Positions 46,988 through 56,439 of a stretch of DNA of 64,000 nt are shown in pieces (the first letter of the stretch is position 1; each line of letters opens with the position of its first letter). Both the position numbers and the translations under genes were made by a program. Location: NCBI RefSeq assembly GCF_000737765.1, contig NZ_JPRI01000007.1, positions 207,653 through 271,652 of the forward strand, in the 5' to 3' direction. Under the pieces are notes generated by a model. The model saw nothing but the letters and a program-made list of their open reading frames with translations. It was not told the DNA's origin and ran no database searches. This DNA is from Chryseobacterium vrystaatense. Lineage in GTDB: Bacteria > Bacteroidota > Bacteroidia > Flavobacteriales > Weeksellaceae.

Positions 46988-47347
46988 TTGAGAGTCACGA
47001 GGCATTTTAAAAACTTTTTAACGGCAATATTCATTGCTGTTTATGCTTTTGCTGTTTCTCCGGCAGAATACCTCCACCATCATTTTCTTCACAGCCAGAA
47101 TGCAGGAAATTCATTTCAGCAAGCGAAAGGTGAACATGGCAAAATATTCAAAAAAGCCTTTTCTTCTTGTGATACAAAATGTCCTATCTGCCACCATAAA
47201 CTTTTGGGTGAGGAAGGAACAGGAAAAATTTACACTGCTACCTTTTCTGCAACAAAAATCACGGGAAAGATCTTTTCTTCTCCCGAATTTCCATTTTCTA
47301 ACAGTCGTTTTTCTTTACCGGACAGAGGGCCGCCAGCTGTATTATAA
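46988..47347 (+). CDS. Small Cys/His-rich exported protein (TTG start)
   Basis: The 119-residue protein has a signal peptide (KNFLTAIFIAVYAFAVSPAEY). The mature part is His-rich (EYLHHHFLH) and has a CxxxCxxCHH motif (SSCDTKCPICHHKLL). The last residues RGPPAVL resemble the C-termini of small proteins found beside TonB receptors in metal-uptake loci. The start is TTG at 46988; no in-frame ATG is suitable, and a stop lies 12 nt before. It is the first gene of an operon with an ABC ATPase, a TonB receptor and two permeases. Metal binding is inferred. Confidence 0.7.
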   Translation: MRVTRHFKNFLTAIFIAVYAFAVSPAEYLHHHFLHSQNAGNSFQQAKGEHGKIFKKAFSSCDTKCPICHHKLLGEEGTGKIYTATFSATKITGKIFSSPEFPFSNSRFSLPDRGPPAVL

Positions 47348-47418
47348 TTTTTAAATATCCCAAGCCTGCTTTTGCGGGCTGAACTTCTTTTGATTATTTA
47401 ATTATCTAATACATTTTC

Positions 47419-48120
47419 ATGTCAATATTACAAGCAATTGAGCTTAGTAAGCAGTACAACCATGTCACTGCACTAAGCGGACTTAATATATCCGTACAAA
47501 AAGGCGAAATTTTCTGTCTGCTGGGCCAAAACGGAGCCGGCAAAACTACTACCATCAATATATTTTTAGGATTTTTAAAAGCAACTTCCGGTCAGGCTCT
47601 TATCAATGGAGTTCCGGTGGAAATCAATGGTGAGACCACTAAAAAATATACGGCTTATATTCCGGAAGTGGTGCAGCTGTATCCTCATCTTACGGGGATC
47701 GAAAACTTAGACTTTTTCAGTCAGATGGCCGGATTTCGATATTCTAAAGAAGAACTTGGACTGTTTCTGGAAAACACAAGTCTTCAGAAGGCTGCTCATC
47801 ACAAAAAACTGTCTGATTATTCTAAAGGAATGCGCCAGAAAGTGGCCATAGCTATTGCTGTTGCGAAAAATGCAGATCTCATTTTAATGGATGAACCTAC
47901 TTCAGGACTTGACCCAAAAGCTACCGCAGAATTCACGAGGATCTGCAAAGATCTTGCGGCAAAAGGTAAAACCATTATGATGGCAACCCACGATATCTTC
48001 AACGCTGTGAACGTGGGAACAAGGATAGGGATTATGAAAGAAGGAAGCCTGGTTCACACTCTTGATGCCCAATCTGTTACTGCAGATGAACTTCAGAAAA
48101 TTTATTTAGAAACGATCTAA
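47419..48120 (+). CDS. ABC transporter ATP-binding protein
   Basis: The 233-residue protein has Walker A (GQNGAGKTT, 36-44), a signature helix YSKGMRQKV (near 137) in place of LSGGQ, and Walker B (LILMDEPTSGLD). It belongs to the drug/Na-exporter (ABC-2) type. It powers the two permeases encoded at 50616 and 52067, with the TonB receptor gene lying between. It starts 71 nt after the Cys/His-rich protein and ends 10 nt before the receptor ATG. Confidence 0.95.
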   Translation: MSILQAIELSKQYNHVTALSGLNISVQKGEIFCLLGQNGAGKTTTINIFLGFLKATSGQALINGVPVEINGETTKKYTAYIPEVVQLYPHLTGIENLDFFSQMAGFRYSKEELGLFLENTSLQKAAHHKKLSDYSKGMRQKVAIAIAVAKNADLILMDEPTSGLDPKATAEFTRICKDLAAKGKTIMMATHDIFNAVNVGTRIGIMKEGSLVHTLDAQSVTADELQKIYLETI

Positions 48121-48130
48121 GAACCGGGCA

Positions 48131-50605
48131 ATGAAGTATTTATATATAACAGCTGCACTGGCTATTGCCAGTGTGAAGGTCTGTGCGCAGCATACATTAT
48201 CCGGAGAAGTGGTCGGGGAAAGCCACAAAAAGCTTAAAAATGCCCTGATCATTATTAAAAATAATGAAAACCTATATGAAACAACAACCCGGGACGGAAA
48301 TTTTACGATACCGGATTTCAAAAAGGGGATCTACGAAATACATGTTAACGCTCAATCTTATGAGACCTACACCGAGCATATAGAAGCGGACAGTTTATTT
48401 TTAACAAAGAAACTGTTGGTTCATCTGTACAAAGTGGGAAGTATCCAGGAAGTTGAAATTGTAGGCAGGGCATCAAAAAAGTATCATAGTGATTATTCTT
48501 TCTCAGCTACCAAAATTGGAGTTCATAACAAAGATATTCCCTTTTCTATTTCTACGGTGAGCAAGGAGCTTATCAGTGACAAGCAGGCTTTCCAGCTCGG
48601 TGATGCTGTAAAAATGGCCAGCAGTGTAACTCCTGTGAGTTATTACAACCAGTTCAGTATCCGTGGAATTGCACAAAATGAAGAAGGAACGATCATCAAT
48701 GGAATGCGTACGCGCCAATATTACTTTATGCAGCCTGTTACCACCAATCTTGAGAAGATAGAAGTTATAAAAGGCCCTGCCAGCGCAGTTCTTTCAAGTG
48801 TAGATCCCGGAGGAAGTATTGTTCTTGTAACCAAGAAACCGCTGAAGACAGCAAGCAGGGAAGTCAGCATGAGTGTAGGAAGCTTTAGCACCATAAGAAG
48901 TTCACTCGATTTTACCGGACCTCTGAACAAAGAGAAAACTCTTTTGTACCGGTTTAATGCCGGTTATTCACAGGCTCAGAGTTTCAGAGATATCCAGTCT
49001 CAGAAAAGTATTCTGGTGTCTCCCTCCCTTTCCTATATACCTAATGACAGGATAGCGGTTAATGTAGAAATGATCTACAGTGACCTTAATGGAAAAATAG
49101 ATCGCGGACAGCCCATTTTCGGAGCGGTAGAAGGAATGACGGATCTGCGGAGCACCCCCATAAGCTTCAACCTGGGAGCCATTAATGATTACTTTAAATC
49201 AAAGGAGCTGATCATTATGTCCAATTTTACACACCGTATTACCGATAAAATCAGCATCAATGCATCCTACATGAAACAGACCTGGAAAGAAGATCTTCAG
49301 GAACACAGAACAACCAACGCTTTTGCTGTAGATGCGAATAATAAACCTATCCCAACGCTTGCCGGGATGCAGATGGTACAGCGGAATCAGTTCTGGAATA
49401 CAGATAATCTCAATGCTTATCTGGTATTCCATCTTAAAACAGGACCTATTGAGCATAAAATTCTGACTGGTTACGATTTGATCAGTACTCACAAATACAA
49501 AGGAGGCGCACAGAACACAGCAAGAGGATATCTTCTGAACAATGGAAAAACAACTTCTTCGTATAATCCTCAGAATGCAGGTGATTATCAGATGGTGACG
49601 GTCAATGGTATTACCATGCCTAAACCGAATGTAGAGCATTTTAATCTTGCGCAGCCAGTTTACAGTATTAAAAATCCTGATGAATATGTTTTTTCAAAGA
49701 CCGCTTTACTACCGGCATTGATACGTTCTAATGGAATTTATATTCAGGATCAGATCAAATGGAATCAATTTAATTTGTTTTTAAGTCTCAGACAGGAATG
49801 GTTTCAGGATATTACCAGATATAAGGAGAATAATGAAATTGTTGTAAAAGACAGCAAATTAATCCCCAGAATTGGTCTTACTTATAACGTCAATGATGAT
49901 ATCAATGTATACGCTTCTTATATAGAAGGATTTCAACCGCAATCGAATACAGCTTCGCTGGCACCGGTGGCTATTCCTGAAGGCAGAGCCTTTGATCCTT
50001 TAAGGAGCCAGTCCAGAGAGATCGGAATGAAGGCTGATTTTTTTAATAAAAAGATTCATGTGGATGTTGCTGTATACGAAATCCGCCAGCGGAATATACT
50101 CCTGAATGCCAACGATCCTGCTGAACCCGACCGCCTGGTGACTAGAGGGCAGGAGCGGAGTCGTGGTTTTGAGTTAGATGTCATAGGTAATATCTTACCC
50201 CACTGGCAGGTCTTTGCGTCGTATGGATACAATGATGCGAGAATTATTGACGACATTAATCCTGCATTGATAGGGGCCAGAAAACAAAATACACCGTTTC
50301 ACAGTGCGAATATCTGGCAGAAATACAGTTTTGAAGAATCTTCTTTTCTGAAGGACATTGCCGTGGGATTCGGTGTTCAGTACAGTGGAAACAAAGTTCC
50401 GATGTATAACCGTTCATTTTTAGTCCCTGAATATACAGTCTTTGATGCTGCAATTTATTACTCACCCAAACAGGGACCTGTGAAAATCTCTTTCAATGTG
50501 AGTAATCTTTTTAATACCACTTACTGGCTGGGTGCGCAAAACTACCTCCGTTTGTTTCCCGGAGCTCCGAGAAATGCAATGCTCACCGCAGTCTATAAAT
50601 TTTAA
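48131..50605 (+). CDS. TonB-dependent siderophore-type receptor
   Basis: The 824-residue protein has a signal peptide (ends VCAQ), a carboxypeptidase-regulatory-like domain (about 22-105), a plug domain with IKGPASAVLSSVDPGGSIVLVTKKP, which is the FhuA/FpvA-type signature, and a C-terminal barrel ending in aromatic Phe (AVYKF). It should bind a metal chelate outside the cell and pass it through the outer membrane with TonB energy. The substrate cannot be read; the Cys/His-rich neighbour hints at a transition metal. The stop lies 10 nt before the first permease. Confidence 0.93.
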   Translation: MKYLYITAALAIASVKVCAQHTLSGEVVGESHKKLKNALIIIKNNENLYETTTRDGNFTIPDFKKGIYEIHVNAQSYETYTEHIEADSLFLTKKLLVHLYKVGSIQEVEIVGRASKKYHSDYSFSATKIGVHNKDIPFSISTVSKELISDKQAFQLGDAVKMASSVTPVSYYNQFSIRGIAQNEEGTIINGMRTRQYYFMQPVTTNLEKIEVIKGPASAVLSSVDPGGSIVLVTKKPLKTASREVSMSVGSFSTIRSSLDFTGPLNKEKTLLYRFNAGYSQAQSFRDIQSQKSILVSPSLSYIPNDRIAVNVEMIYSDLNGKIDRGQPIFGAVEGMTDLRSTPISFNLGAINDYFKSKELIIMSNFTHRITDKISINASYMKQTWKEDLQEHRTTNAFAVDANNKPIPTLAGMQMVQRNQFWNTDNLNAYLVFHLKTGPIEHKILTGYDLISTHKYKGGAQNTARGYLLNNGKTTSSYNPQNAGDYQMVTVNGITMPKPNVEHFNLAQPVYSIKNPDEYVFSKTALLPALIRSNGIYIQDQIKWNQFNLFLSLRQEWFQDITRYKENNEIVVKDSKLIPRIGLTYNVNDDINVYASYIEGFQPQSNTASLAPVAIPEGRAFDPLRSQSREIGMKADFFNKKIHVDVAVYEIRQRNILLNANDPAEPDRLVTRGQERSRGFELDVIGNILPHWQVFASYGYNDARIIDDINPALIGARKQNTPFHSANIWQKYSFEESSFLKDIAVGFGVQYSGNKVPMYNRSFLVPEYTVFDAAIYYSPKQGPVKISFNVSNLFNTTYWLGAQNYLRLFPGAPRNAMLTAVYKF

Positions 50606-50615
50606 ATCTATAAAT

Positions 50616-52064
50616 ATGAGAATACATATTATCCGTCTGATTTCCATACAGCTTTGGAAACAGTCACTAAAGAATAAAGCGGTTGTTTTTCTACTGTTGA
50701 TCCTGAGTCTTCTTTTTGTATTTGCAGCCTATACGGGCTGGCAGGATTATAAAGTACAGGAAGATGTCAGAGTCAAACATCAGGTAGAGGTTCGGCATCA
50801 ATGGGAAGAAAAACCGGACAAACATCCTCACAGAATGGCTCATTACGGCTATCTCATTTTCAGAGCCAGATATCCGTTAAGCTTTTTTGATTATGGTTTG
50901 GAGCGCTATATGGGAAATTCAGTATTTCTTGAAGCTCATAAGCAGAATACCGTTAATTTTTCGGAAGCCGGATTTTCTTCTGGAATGCTGAGGTTTGGAG
51001 AGGTAAGTACTGCTATGATTCTGCAGACTCTTATCCCTTTATTTATTTTTTTCCTGGGATTCAGCTGCATTTCTGCAGAGCGTGAAAATAATACCTTAAA
51101 AGTGCTGCTAAGTCAGGGAGTACGGTGGAAGGAGCTGCTGGCAGGAAAAATACTGGGACTGCTTTTTCTGGTCTGCCTGGTTTTCATTCCTGTCATGATC
51201 CTGTCTTTGGTTATGTGGTTTTCTCTGACAGATTTTAAAAATACGTTTGACGAATTTTTGCGACTATTTTGGATTGCAGCAACTTATTTTATCTATTTTT
51301 TTATTATCTGCAGCATTTGCGTGATCGTGTCTGCGGTAAGCAGAACGTCAAGATCCTCACTGGTAAAACTGATAGGTTTGTGGCTTCTGTTTATCGTTAT
51401 TATTCCCAGAACTGCACAGGCGTTTGGTGCCTATCTGTATCCGGCACCGTCAAAGATAGATTTTGATACCCGTGTGGAAAATGAACTGGTAAAAACGGGA
51501 GACAGCCACAACCCCAATGATATCTATTATAAAGAAATAAAAGATTCTCTTCTGCATGTGTATCGTGTGAAAACAGTAGAGGAGCTGCCCTTTAATTATA
51601 GTGGTTATATCATGGCTCAAGGTGAAAAGATTAGTTCCGGAATTTATAATAAAAACTGGCAAAAACAGCTTGATATTTATGAAAAGCAAAACACGGTCAA
51701 CCGTTCACTTGCTTTTGTGAATCCTTTTCAGGCTGTTAAAGATCTTTCGACAGCGCTTACGGGATCAGACTTTAATTCATATATCAGTTATCAGCAACAG
51801 GTCGAAGACTACAGATATCAGCTGGCACAGCTCATGAATAAACTGCAGATGGAAAATATCAGCAACAAAAAACAGGAGGCCAATGAAAAACCTTATACTA
51901 TAAGCAGGAGTCACTGGAAAGACCTGCCTGATTTTCAATATCGGTTTATCAGCCAAAGCACCTTGTTCCAGAATGAAGCAGTTTCTGTACTTTCTCTTTT
52001 GGTATGGGCCTTAGGTCTTCTTTTTGTCCTTCATTTTTTATCTAAAACAATAAAAATAAATTAA
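50616..52064 (+). CDS. ABC-2-type permease (DUF3526-like), first copy
   Basis: The 482-residue membrane protein starts at 50616 (MRIHIIRL). An upstream in-frame ATG at 50532 would overlap the receptor gene and is not chosen. It has an N-terminal transmembrane helix (about 20-40), a large extracytoplasmic part, then a cluster of helices from about 155 to 280 and a final helix at the C-terminus. This layout matches ABC-2 permeases with DUF3526. It pairs with the next permease and the ATPase at 47419. Confidence 0.85.
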   Translation: MRIHIIRLISIQLWKQSLKNKAVVFLLLILSLLFVFAAYTGWQDYKVQEDVRVKHQVEVRHQWEEKPDKHPHRMAHYGYLIFRARYPLSFFDYGLERYMGNSVFLEAHKQNTVNFSEAGFSSGMLRFGEVSTAMILQTLIPLFIFFLGFSCISAERENNTLKVLLSQGVRWKELLAGKILGLLFLVCLVFIPVMILSLVMWFSLTDFKNTFDEFLRLFWIAATYFIYFFIICSICVIVSAVSRTSRSSLVKLIGLWLLFIVIIPRTAQAFGAYLYPAPSKIDFDTRVENELVKTGDSHNPNDIYYKEIKDSLLHVYRVKTVEELPFNYSGYIMAQGEKISSGIYNKNWQKQLDIYEKQNTVNRSLAFVNPFQAVKDLSTALTGSDFNSYISYQQQVEDYRYQLAQLMNKLQMENISNKKQEANEKPYTISRSHWKDLPDFQYRFISQSTLFQNEAVSVLSLLVWALGLLFVLHFLSKTIKIN

Positions 52065-52066
52065 TC

Positions 52067-53416
52067 ATGTACCTTTTATTATTTAAAAACTTCATCCGTT
52101 CCCAGTCTGCCTATCTGGGAATGTTGTTCCTGTTATTATCAGGACTGGTAAGTATATTGGTCGGAAGGCAGTTTATTGAAAAGCAAAAAGCTAATATTGG
52201 TCATACAGATGTATACCAGAAAGAGCATATTGAAAGGTATACAGGATATATAGAGAAAGACCTCGGGCTCTTGCTGTATTATCTGAAGTTTGGACTGGTG
52301 AATAAAACAGACAACCTGAATGCGCTGTCGATTGGTCAGAGAGATGTCAATCCCTCGATACAAAGCTTAACCATAAGAAATCTGGAAGGGCAGAAGTATG
52401 ATACAGATCTTCAGAATCCGGTAAGTCTGCTTTTGGGTAGCCTGGATCTGGGATTTGTTATTATTTTTCTTTTTCCGCTGGTGATTATTTCCTACTGTTA
52501 TAATCTTCTGTCGGAAGAAAAAGAAGAGAGTACCTGGATTCTTTTATCTGTACAGTCACAAACACCTTTTAATATTCTGTTTAAAAAATTTCTGGTCCGT
52601 TTTGCAGTTATTGCCGGAGTTTTGCTGCTTCTGATTATTTTGGCTGTTCCTATTCTTAATCTGGACATTAATGGAGCGCTGGCAGGTTTTATTCTGGTGT
52701 CACTCTTTTATATAATTGTATGGTTTGCACTAAGTTTCTGGGTCGTTTCATGGAATAAGAGTTCCGGGGCAGGGGCAGCAGGACTTTTATGTTTTTGGAT
52801 TGTGCTGACTGTTATTCTGCCAGCAGTTCTCAACAATTTTGTTTTGAGCAGATATCCTCTTCCGGAAGCATTGGATACTGCCATTGAGCAGAGAGAGGCT
52901 TATCATGAAAAATGGGATACCGATCAGAGACCAACTTTAGAGAAATTTTATAAGCATTATCCTCAGTTCAGATCTTATGGTTTTCCTAAAGAAAATTTCA
53001 ACTGGCTTTGGTATTATGCCATGCAGCAAATGGGGGATGACGAGTCGAAAAACCAGTCCGGTCAGTTAAAGGCTAAACTATGGAAAAGAGAAGAAATGAG
53101 CAGAAAGCTTTCTTATTTTGTTCCCGGACTTCATGTACAGTTTCAGTTTAGTGATCTTACCGGTTCAGGTTTGGCTGATCAGTTAAAATTTACCCAGGAA
53201 GCAGAAAGGTTTCACGAGAGCAAAAGACTTTTGTTCTATCCTAAAATTTTTGCAAACAAACCTACCGGAAGTATCGACTGGAAAAAGTTTGGACTGGAGT
53301 ATTATCATGAACGGAGTGAAATCAACTGGCTGGCTATGCTTGGGCCGTTATTCCTGTTTAGTTTGCTTTTTTATTGTCTGGGGGCTGCGAATTTTAGGAA
53401 ACATACGGTTTTATAA
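52067..53416 (+). CDS. ABC-2-type permease (DUF3526-like), second copy
   Basis: The 449-residue protein has the same layout as the previous permease: N-terminal helix, extracytoplasmic loop with Lys- and Asp-rich stretches, a helix cluster around 125-260 and a C-terminal helix. It starts 2 nt after the previous stop, so translation is coupled. The pair with one ATPase would form a heterodimeric transporter; whether it imports or exports is not clear from sequence. It is the last gene of the operon. Confidence 0.85.
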   Translation: MYLLLFKNFIRSQSAYLGMLFLLLSGLVSILVGRQFIEKQKANIGHTDVYQKEHIERYTGYIEKDLGLLLYYLKFGLVNKTDNLNALSIGQRDVNPSIQSLTIRNLEGQKYDTDLQNPVSLLLGSLDLGFVIIFLFPLVIISYCYNLLSEEKEESTWILLSVQSQTPFNILFKKFLVRFAVIAGVLLLLIILAVPILNLDINGALAGFILVSLFYIIVWFALSFWVVSWNKSSGAGAAGLLCFWIVLTVILPAVLNNFVLSRYPLPEALDTAIEQREAYHEKWDTDQRPTLEKFYKHYPQFRSYGFPKENFNWLWYYAMQQMGDDESKNQSGQLKAKLWKREEMSRKLSYFVPGLHVQFQFSDLTGSGLADQLKFTQEAERFHESKRLLFYPKIFANKPTGSIDWKKFGLEYYHERSEINWLAMLGPLFLFSLLFYCLGAANFRKHTVL

Positions 53417-53737
53417 TAATTGGATTTTTGAAGTCGATTAAAAAAAATCATTTGGTGAAATCAGAATGAGGGTAATGAATGACGAAGAGTCTCCAATGAT
53501 TATAGAATTTTGGAATGAGAATAAATGTAAACTGAGAAGGGATAGTGTAATACTTGACTAATCCATCTAAAGGCCTTATAAATCTAAGAAAAGCCTGGAT
53601 TTTTTAATATAAATGCAAAAAATGATAACCTCACAATTAAAAAGTAGAAAAAAATCGCATTTTAACCCAAAATTTTTAAGCTTGAGCTAGGCTGGAATTA
53701 CCATAAAACCTATATTTGCACCCTAAATTTTAAAATA
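53417..53737. other. Intergenic region before the histone-like gene
   Basis: A 31-codon frame (53467-53562, MRVMNDEESPMIIEFW...) is open but has no supporting signal and is not called. The right part holds the promoter of the histone-like gene. Confidence 0.4.
53711..53718 (+). promoter_or_regulatory. -7 element of the histone-like gene
   Basis: TATATTTG is an exact TAnnTTTG match, 19 nt before the ATG at 53738. The -33 TTG at normal spacing is not clear. Confidence 0.5.
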
Positions 53738-53914
53738 ATGAAAGAACTAATTGAAAAAATCAACGCTGAATTCGAAGCGTTCGCAAGTGAGGCTAACCAA
53801 CAAGCAGAAAAAGGAAACAAAGCTGCTGGTACAAGAGCTCGTAAATCAGCTTTAGAACTTAGCAAATTGTTCAAAGAATTCAGAAAAGTTTCTGTAGAAG
53901 AAGCTAAAAAATAA
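53738..53914 (+). CDS. Histone H1-like (Hc1-family) DNA-binding protein, 58 residues
   Basis: A small gene translated by hand: MKELIEKINAEFEAFASEAN at the start and KKFRKVS-type residues near the end (FKEFRKVSVEEAKK). The peptide is Lys/Arg/Glu/Ala-rich and helical, with KGNKAAGTRARKSALELSKL in the middle, the pattern of the small histone H1-like proteins of Bacteroidota. It likely binds DNA or RNA non-specifically; chromosome organisation is inferred. It has its own -7 element and a strong terminator 10 nt after the stop, so it is a single-gene, probably highly expressed unit. Confidence 0.88.
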   Translation: MKELIEKINAEFEAFASEANQQAEKGNKAAGTRARKSALELSKLFKEFRKVSVEEAKK

Positions 53915-53923
53915 TTCGTTCCC

Positions 53924-53951
53924 GAGCCGGCTCACTGAGCCGGCTTTTTTA
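53924..53951 (+). terminator. Strong terminator after the histone-like gene
   Basis: AGCCGGCT (53925-53932) pairs with AGCCGGCT (53938-53945) around CACTG and runs into seven T. The GC-rich stem is the strongest in this part of the window. Confidence 0.92.
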
Positions 53952-54161
53952 TTCCTTGATTTTCCCTTGTTACCAGCTTTTATCAATACGAAACAACCTA
54001 CTTTCGATTCACGCCTAAACTGCTATTTTTAAGTTGGTGTTTTTTATTGATCGTCTCCATGCATAAGGTCATATTGTTTTTGGGCAGATCATCATATCAA
54101 TACATCGTCATACCATCCTTATTTAAACAATTTCTACTATCTTTAGCATTCAATATATGTT

Positions 54162-55733
54162 ATGAAGATAAATAGATTTTTTGCTGTACCGGCAGTTGTG
54201 CTGGCTGCCCAGTTCTCATGGGCTCAGGTGAAGGTAGATCCGAAAGAAAAGCTTGATCCTATTGTCAAAAGTTTTGTAGATGAAATCAACAACAGCTCTC
54301 AGCTGGAAAACATGGCTTATGAGCTTCTGGACGGTATCGGACCCCGTCTTGTAGGAACTCCAGAAATGTTGGCTGCGAATGAATGGTCTGCTGCTAAGCT
54401 CCGTTCGTGGGGAATAGAGTCCAACCTTCAGCAGTTTGGAACATGGAAAGGATGGCAGCGTGGCATTACGCATGTAGACATGACGTATCCACGTGTGAAA
54501 TCATTGGCTGCGACACAGCTTGCATGGAGTCCTGCAACCAAAAAAGCAGTAGAGGCTGAAGTTATCATACTTCCAAAAGTTTCTTCCAAAGCTGAATTTG
54601 ACGCGTGGCTTCCTTCCGCAAAAGGAAAAATAGTGCTTATTGCACAATATCAGAAGATCGGGCGTTCTGACGAGCAGATTAAAGAATTTGCCACTCCGCA
54701 ACTGTACGAAAAACTGAAAGCAGAAAAAGAACAGGCAGCAAAAGACTTCCGTGATTATGTGAAGAATATTGGCTATGATAATAATACGCTTCCGGAAGCT
54801 TTAGAAAAAGCAGGAGCATCAGGAATTGCTATTTCCAACTGGACAGGAATCATGGGCGCAAACAGGATTTTCGGTGCCAAGACCTCAAAAATTCCGATGA
54901 TTGACATCGATGTGGAAGATTATGGAATGCTGTACAGAATGGCAGAAAAGGGAGCGAAGCCTAAGATCAAAGTAGAAGCACAGTCTAAAATCCTTCCTGA
55001 TGCGAAAAATTTCAACACGATCGGAATCATCAAAGGAAAAGAAAAGCCTGAAGAATACGTGATTCTTTCTGCACACCTTGATTCATGGGATGGAGCTCAG
55101 GGCGCTACAGACAATGGAACAGGTACGCTTACCATGCTTGAAGCCATGAGGATCCTGAAAAAATATTATCCGAACAATAAGAGAACCATTGTGGTTGGTC
55201 TTTGGGGTAGTGAAGAACAGGGACTGAACGGTTCAAGAGGGTTCGTTGCAGACAATCCGCAGATTATGAAAGGTACACAGGCGGTATTCAATCAGGATAA
55301 CGGGACGGGACGTGTAATTAATATCAGCGGTCAGGGATTTGCAGATTCTTACAGCTATATCGGAAAATGGCTGAACGGAGTTCCTAAAACGGTAAGAGAT
55401 CAGATTAAAACAGATTTTCCGGGAATGCCTGGGGGTGGAGGTTCTGACCATGCTTCATTTGTAGCAGCAGGAGTACCCGGGTTTTCTTTAAGCTCTCTGA
55501 ACTGGGGATATTTTGGTTACACCTGGCATACGACCAAAGATACCTATGACAAAATAGTTTTTGATGAGGTTAAAAATAATGTGGTTTTAACGGCTGCATT
55601 AGCTTATATGGCATCTGAAGATCCGGAATTTACCAGTAGAGAAAAAAGGGTAATGCCTCAGGACGACAAAGGCGAAACGGTAAAATGGCCGGAAGCTAAG
55701 GAACCAAAGAGAGATTCCAGGGATTATAAATAG
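54162..55733 (+). CDS. M28-family zinc metallopeptidase (carboxypeptidase Q-like)
   Basis: The 523-residue protein has a signal peptide (ends FSWAQ) and the M28 metal motifs: His305 and Asp317 (SAHLDSWDGAQGATDNGTG), Glu351-Glu352 (GSEEQGLNGS), Asp379 (FNQDNGTG) and a late His in YTWHTTKDTYD. A protease-associated-like insert lies between about 120 and 290. It should remove amino acids from peptide ends outside the cytoplasm. The length is typical of the carboxypeptidase Q branch. It is a single gene with a terminator 90 nt downstream. Confidence 0.93.
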   Translation: MKINRFFAVPAVVLAAQFSWAQVKVDPKEKLDPIVKSFVDEINNSSQLENMAYELLDGIGPRLVGTPEMLAANEWSAAKLRSWGIESNLQQFGTWKGWQRGITHVDMTYPRVKSLAATQLAWSPATKKAVEAEVIILPKVSSKAEFDAWLPSAKGKIVLIAQYQKIGRSDEQIKEFATPQLYEKLKAEKEQAAKDFRDYVKNIGYDNNTLPEALEKAGASGIAISNWTGIMGANRIFGAKTSKIPMIDIDVEDYGMLYRMAEKGAKPKIKVEAQSKILPDAKNFNTIGIIKGKEKPEEYVILSAHLDSWDGAQGATDNGTGTLTMLEAMRILKKYYPNNKRTIVVGLWGSEEQGLNGSRGFVADNPQIMKGTQAVFNQDNGTGRVINISGQGFADSYSYIGKWLNGVPKTVRDQIKTDFPGMPGGGGSDHASFVAAGVPGFSLSSLNWGYFGYTWHTTKDTYDKIVFDEVKNNVVLTAALAYMASEDPEFTSREKRVMPQDDKGETVKWPEAKEPKRDSRDYK

Positions 55734-55820
55734 AGACGCGGGATTTCAGATCTTAGACATCATACGCGATATTTTGTTAACCAGTTTTTTGATTGTGTTT
55801 TAAAATATCCTTAGAATATA

Positions 55821-55857
55821 AAAGGTTGTACAGATTATTGTACAACCTTTGTTTTTT
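55821..55857 (+). terminator. Bidirectional terminator between M28 peptidase and RDD genes
   Basis: AAAGGTTGTACA (55821-55832) pairs with TGTACAACCTTT (55839-55850), loop GATTAT, then GTTTTTT on the plus strand. The loop contains the stop of the minus-strand RDD gene, and the minus side also runs into T (TTTTATATT). Confidence 0.88.
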
Positions 55858-56404
55858 GCGTGTAGAGAAGCTTTCTTATTTCCTCAATTTTATTTTCCTT
55901 TACAATGTAGGTTTTGCAGATCTTGTTGTTCAGGTTCATTCTGAAATTCATTTGAGTACCTTCTTTTTCCCATGTGTGATTTAGTGGCGGGACATAATCT
56001 ATAAAGTTGACCAATAAATTCGCAAGGCACAAAAAGTTTCTTTTTAAAGATAATAACAGGCTGGGAAAATTTCCAAAATCATCAATTACCTTTATTTTAA
56101 ATACAGCCTTTCCTAAAGTCGTTCCCCAATACCATTCACACAGAGCCCCCGAAATAATAACACACGGAATGGAATACAAAAAACAGATGAAAGCTATTTT
56201 TCCAAACAGAAAGAAGAAAATAAGAAAGAAGGGCAGCATATCGATAAGTTTAGCGAAAAGTCTTTCTGTTTCATTGCCTTTATAAGTAGCTTCGTAGGGA
56301 AAGTCATACTCAAAAGAATTGTAAATCCTGTATCCAAATTCATCAAATTGACGGGTTGGCCTACGGATAATTCTTCTGTCTTTGAGCTCAGATATTTTCA
56401 TCAC
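55835..56404 (-). CDS. RDD-family membrane protein
   Basis: The 189-residue protein has the RDD pattern: a charged start, then helix FAKLIDMLPFFLIFFFLFG with the Asp of the family motif, a second helix (IAFICFLYSIPCVIISGALC), and WGTTLGKAVFKIKVIDDFG, which carries the conserved G-x-T-x-G-K segment. The function of RDD proteins is poorly known (transport or stress). Its stop codon lies in the loop of a bidirectional terminator. Confidence 0.85.
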   Translation of the reverse strand: MMKISELKDRRIIRRPTRQFDEFGYRIYNSFEYDFPYEATYKGNETERLFAKLIDMLPFFLIFFFLFGKIAFICFLYSIPCVIISGALCEWYWGTTLGKAVFKIKVIDDFGNFPSLLLSLKRNFLCLANLLVNFIDYVPPLNHTWEKEGTQMNFRMNLNNKICKTYIVKENKIEEIRKLLYTQKTKVVQ

Positions 56405-56439
56405 ACCTTATTATTGAAATTCGATAGAAACATTACCTT

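Noticed and set aside
47034..47354. 106-codon frame overlapping the Cys/His-rich protein
   Set aside because: It is in another frame, without signal-peptide logic or conserved motif, whereas the other frame has a signal peptide and a CxxxCxxCHH motif.
53467..53562. 31-codon frame beginning MRVMNDEE
   Set aside because: No signals; chance length in AT-rich DNA.
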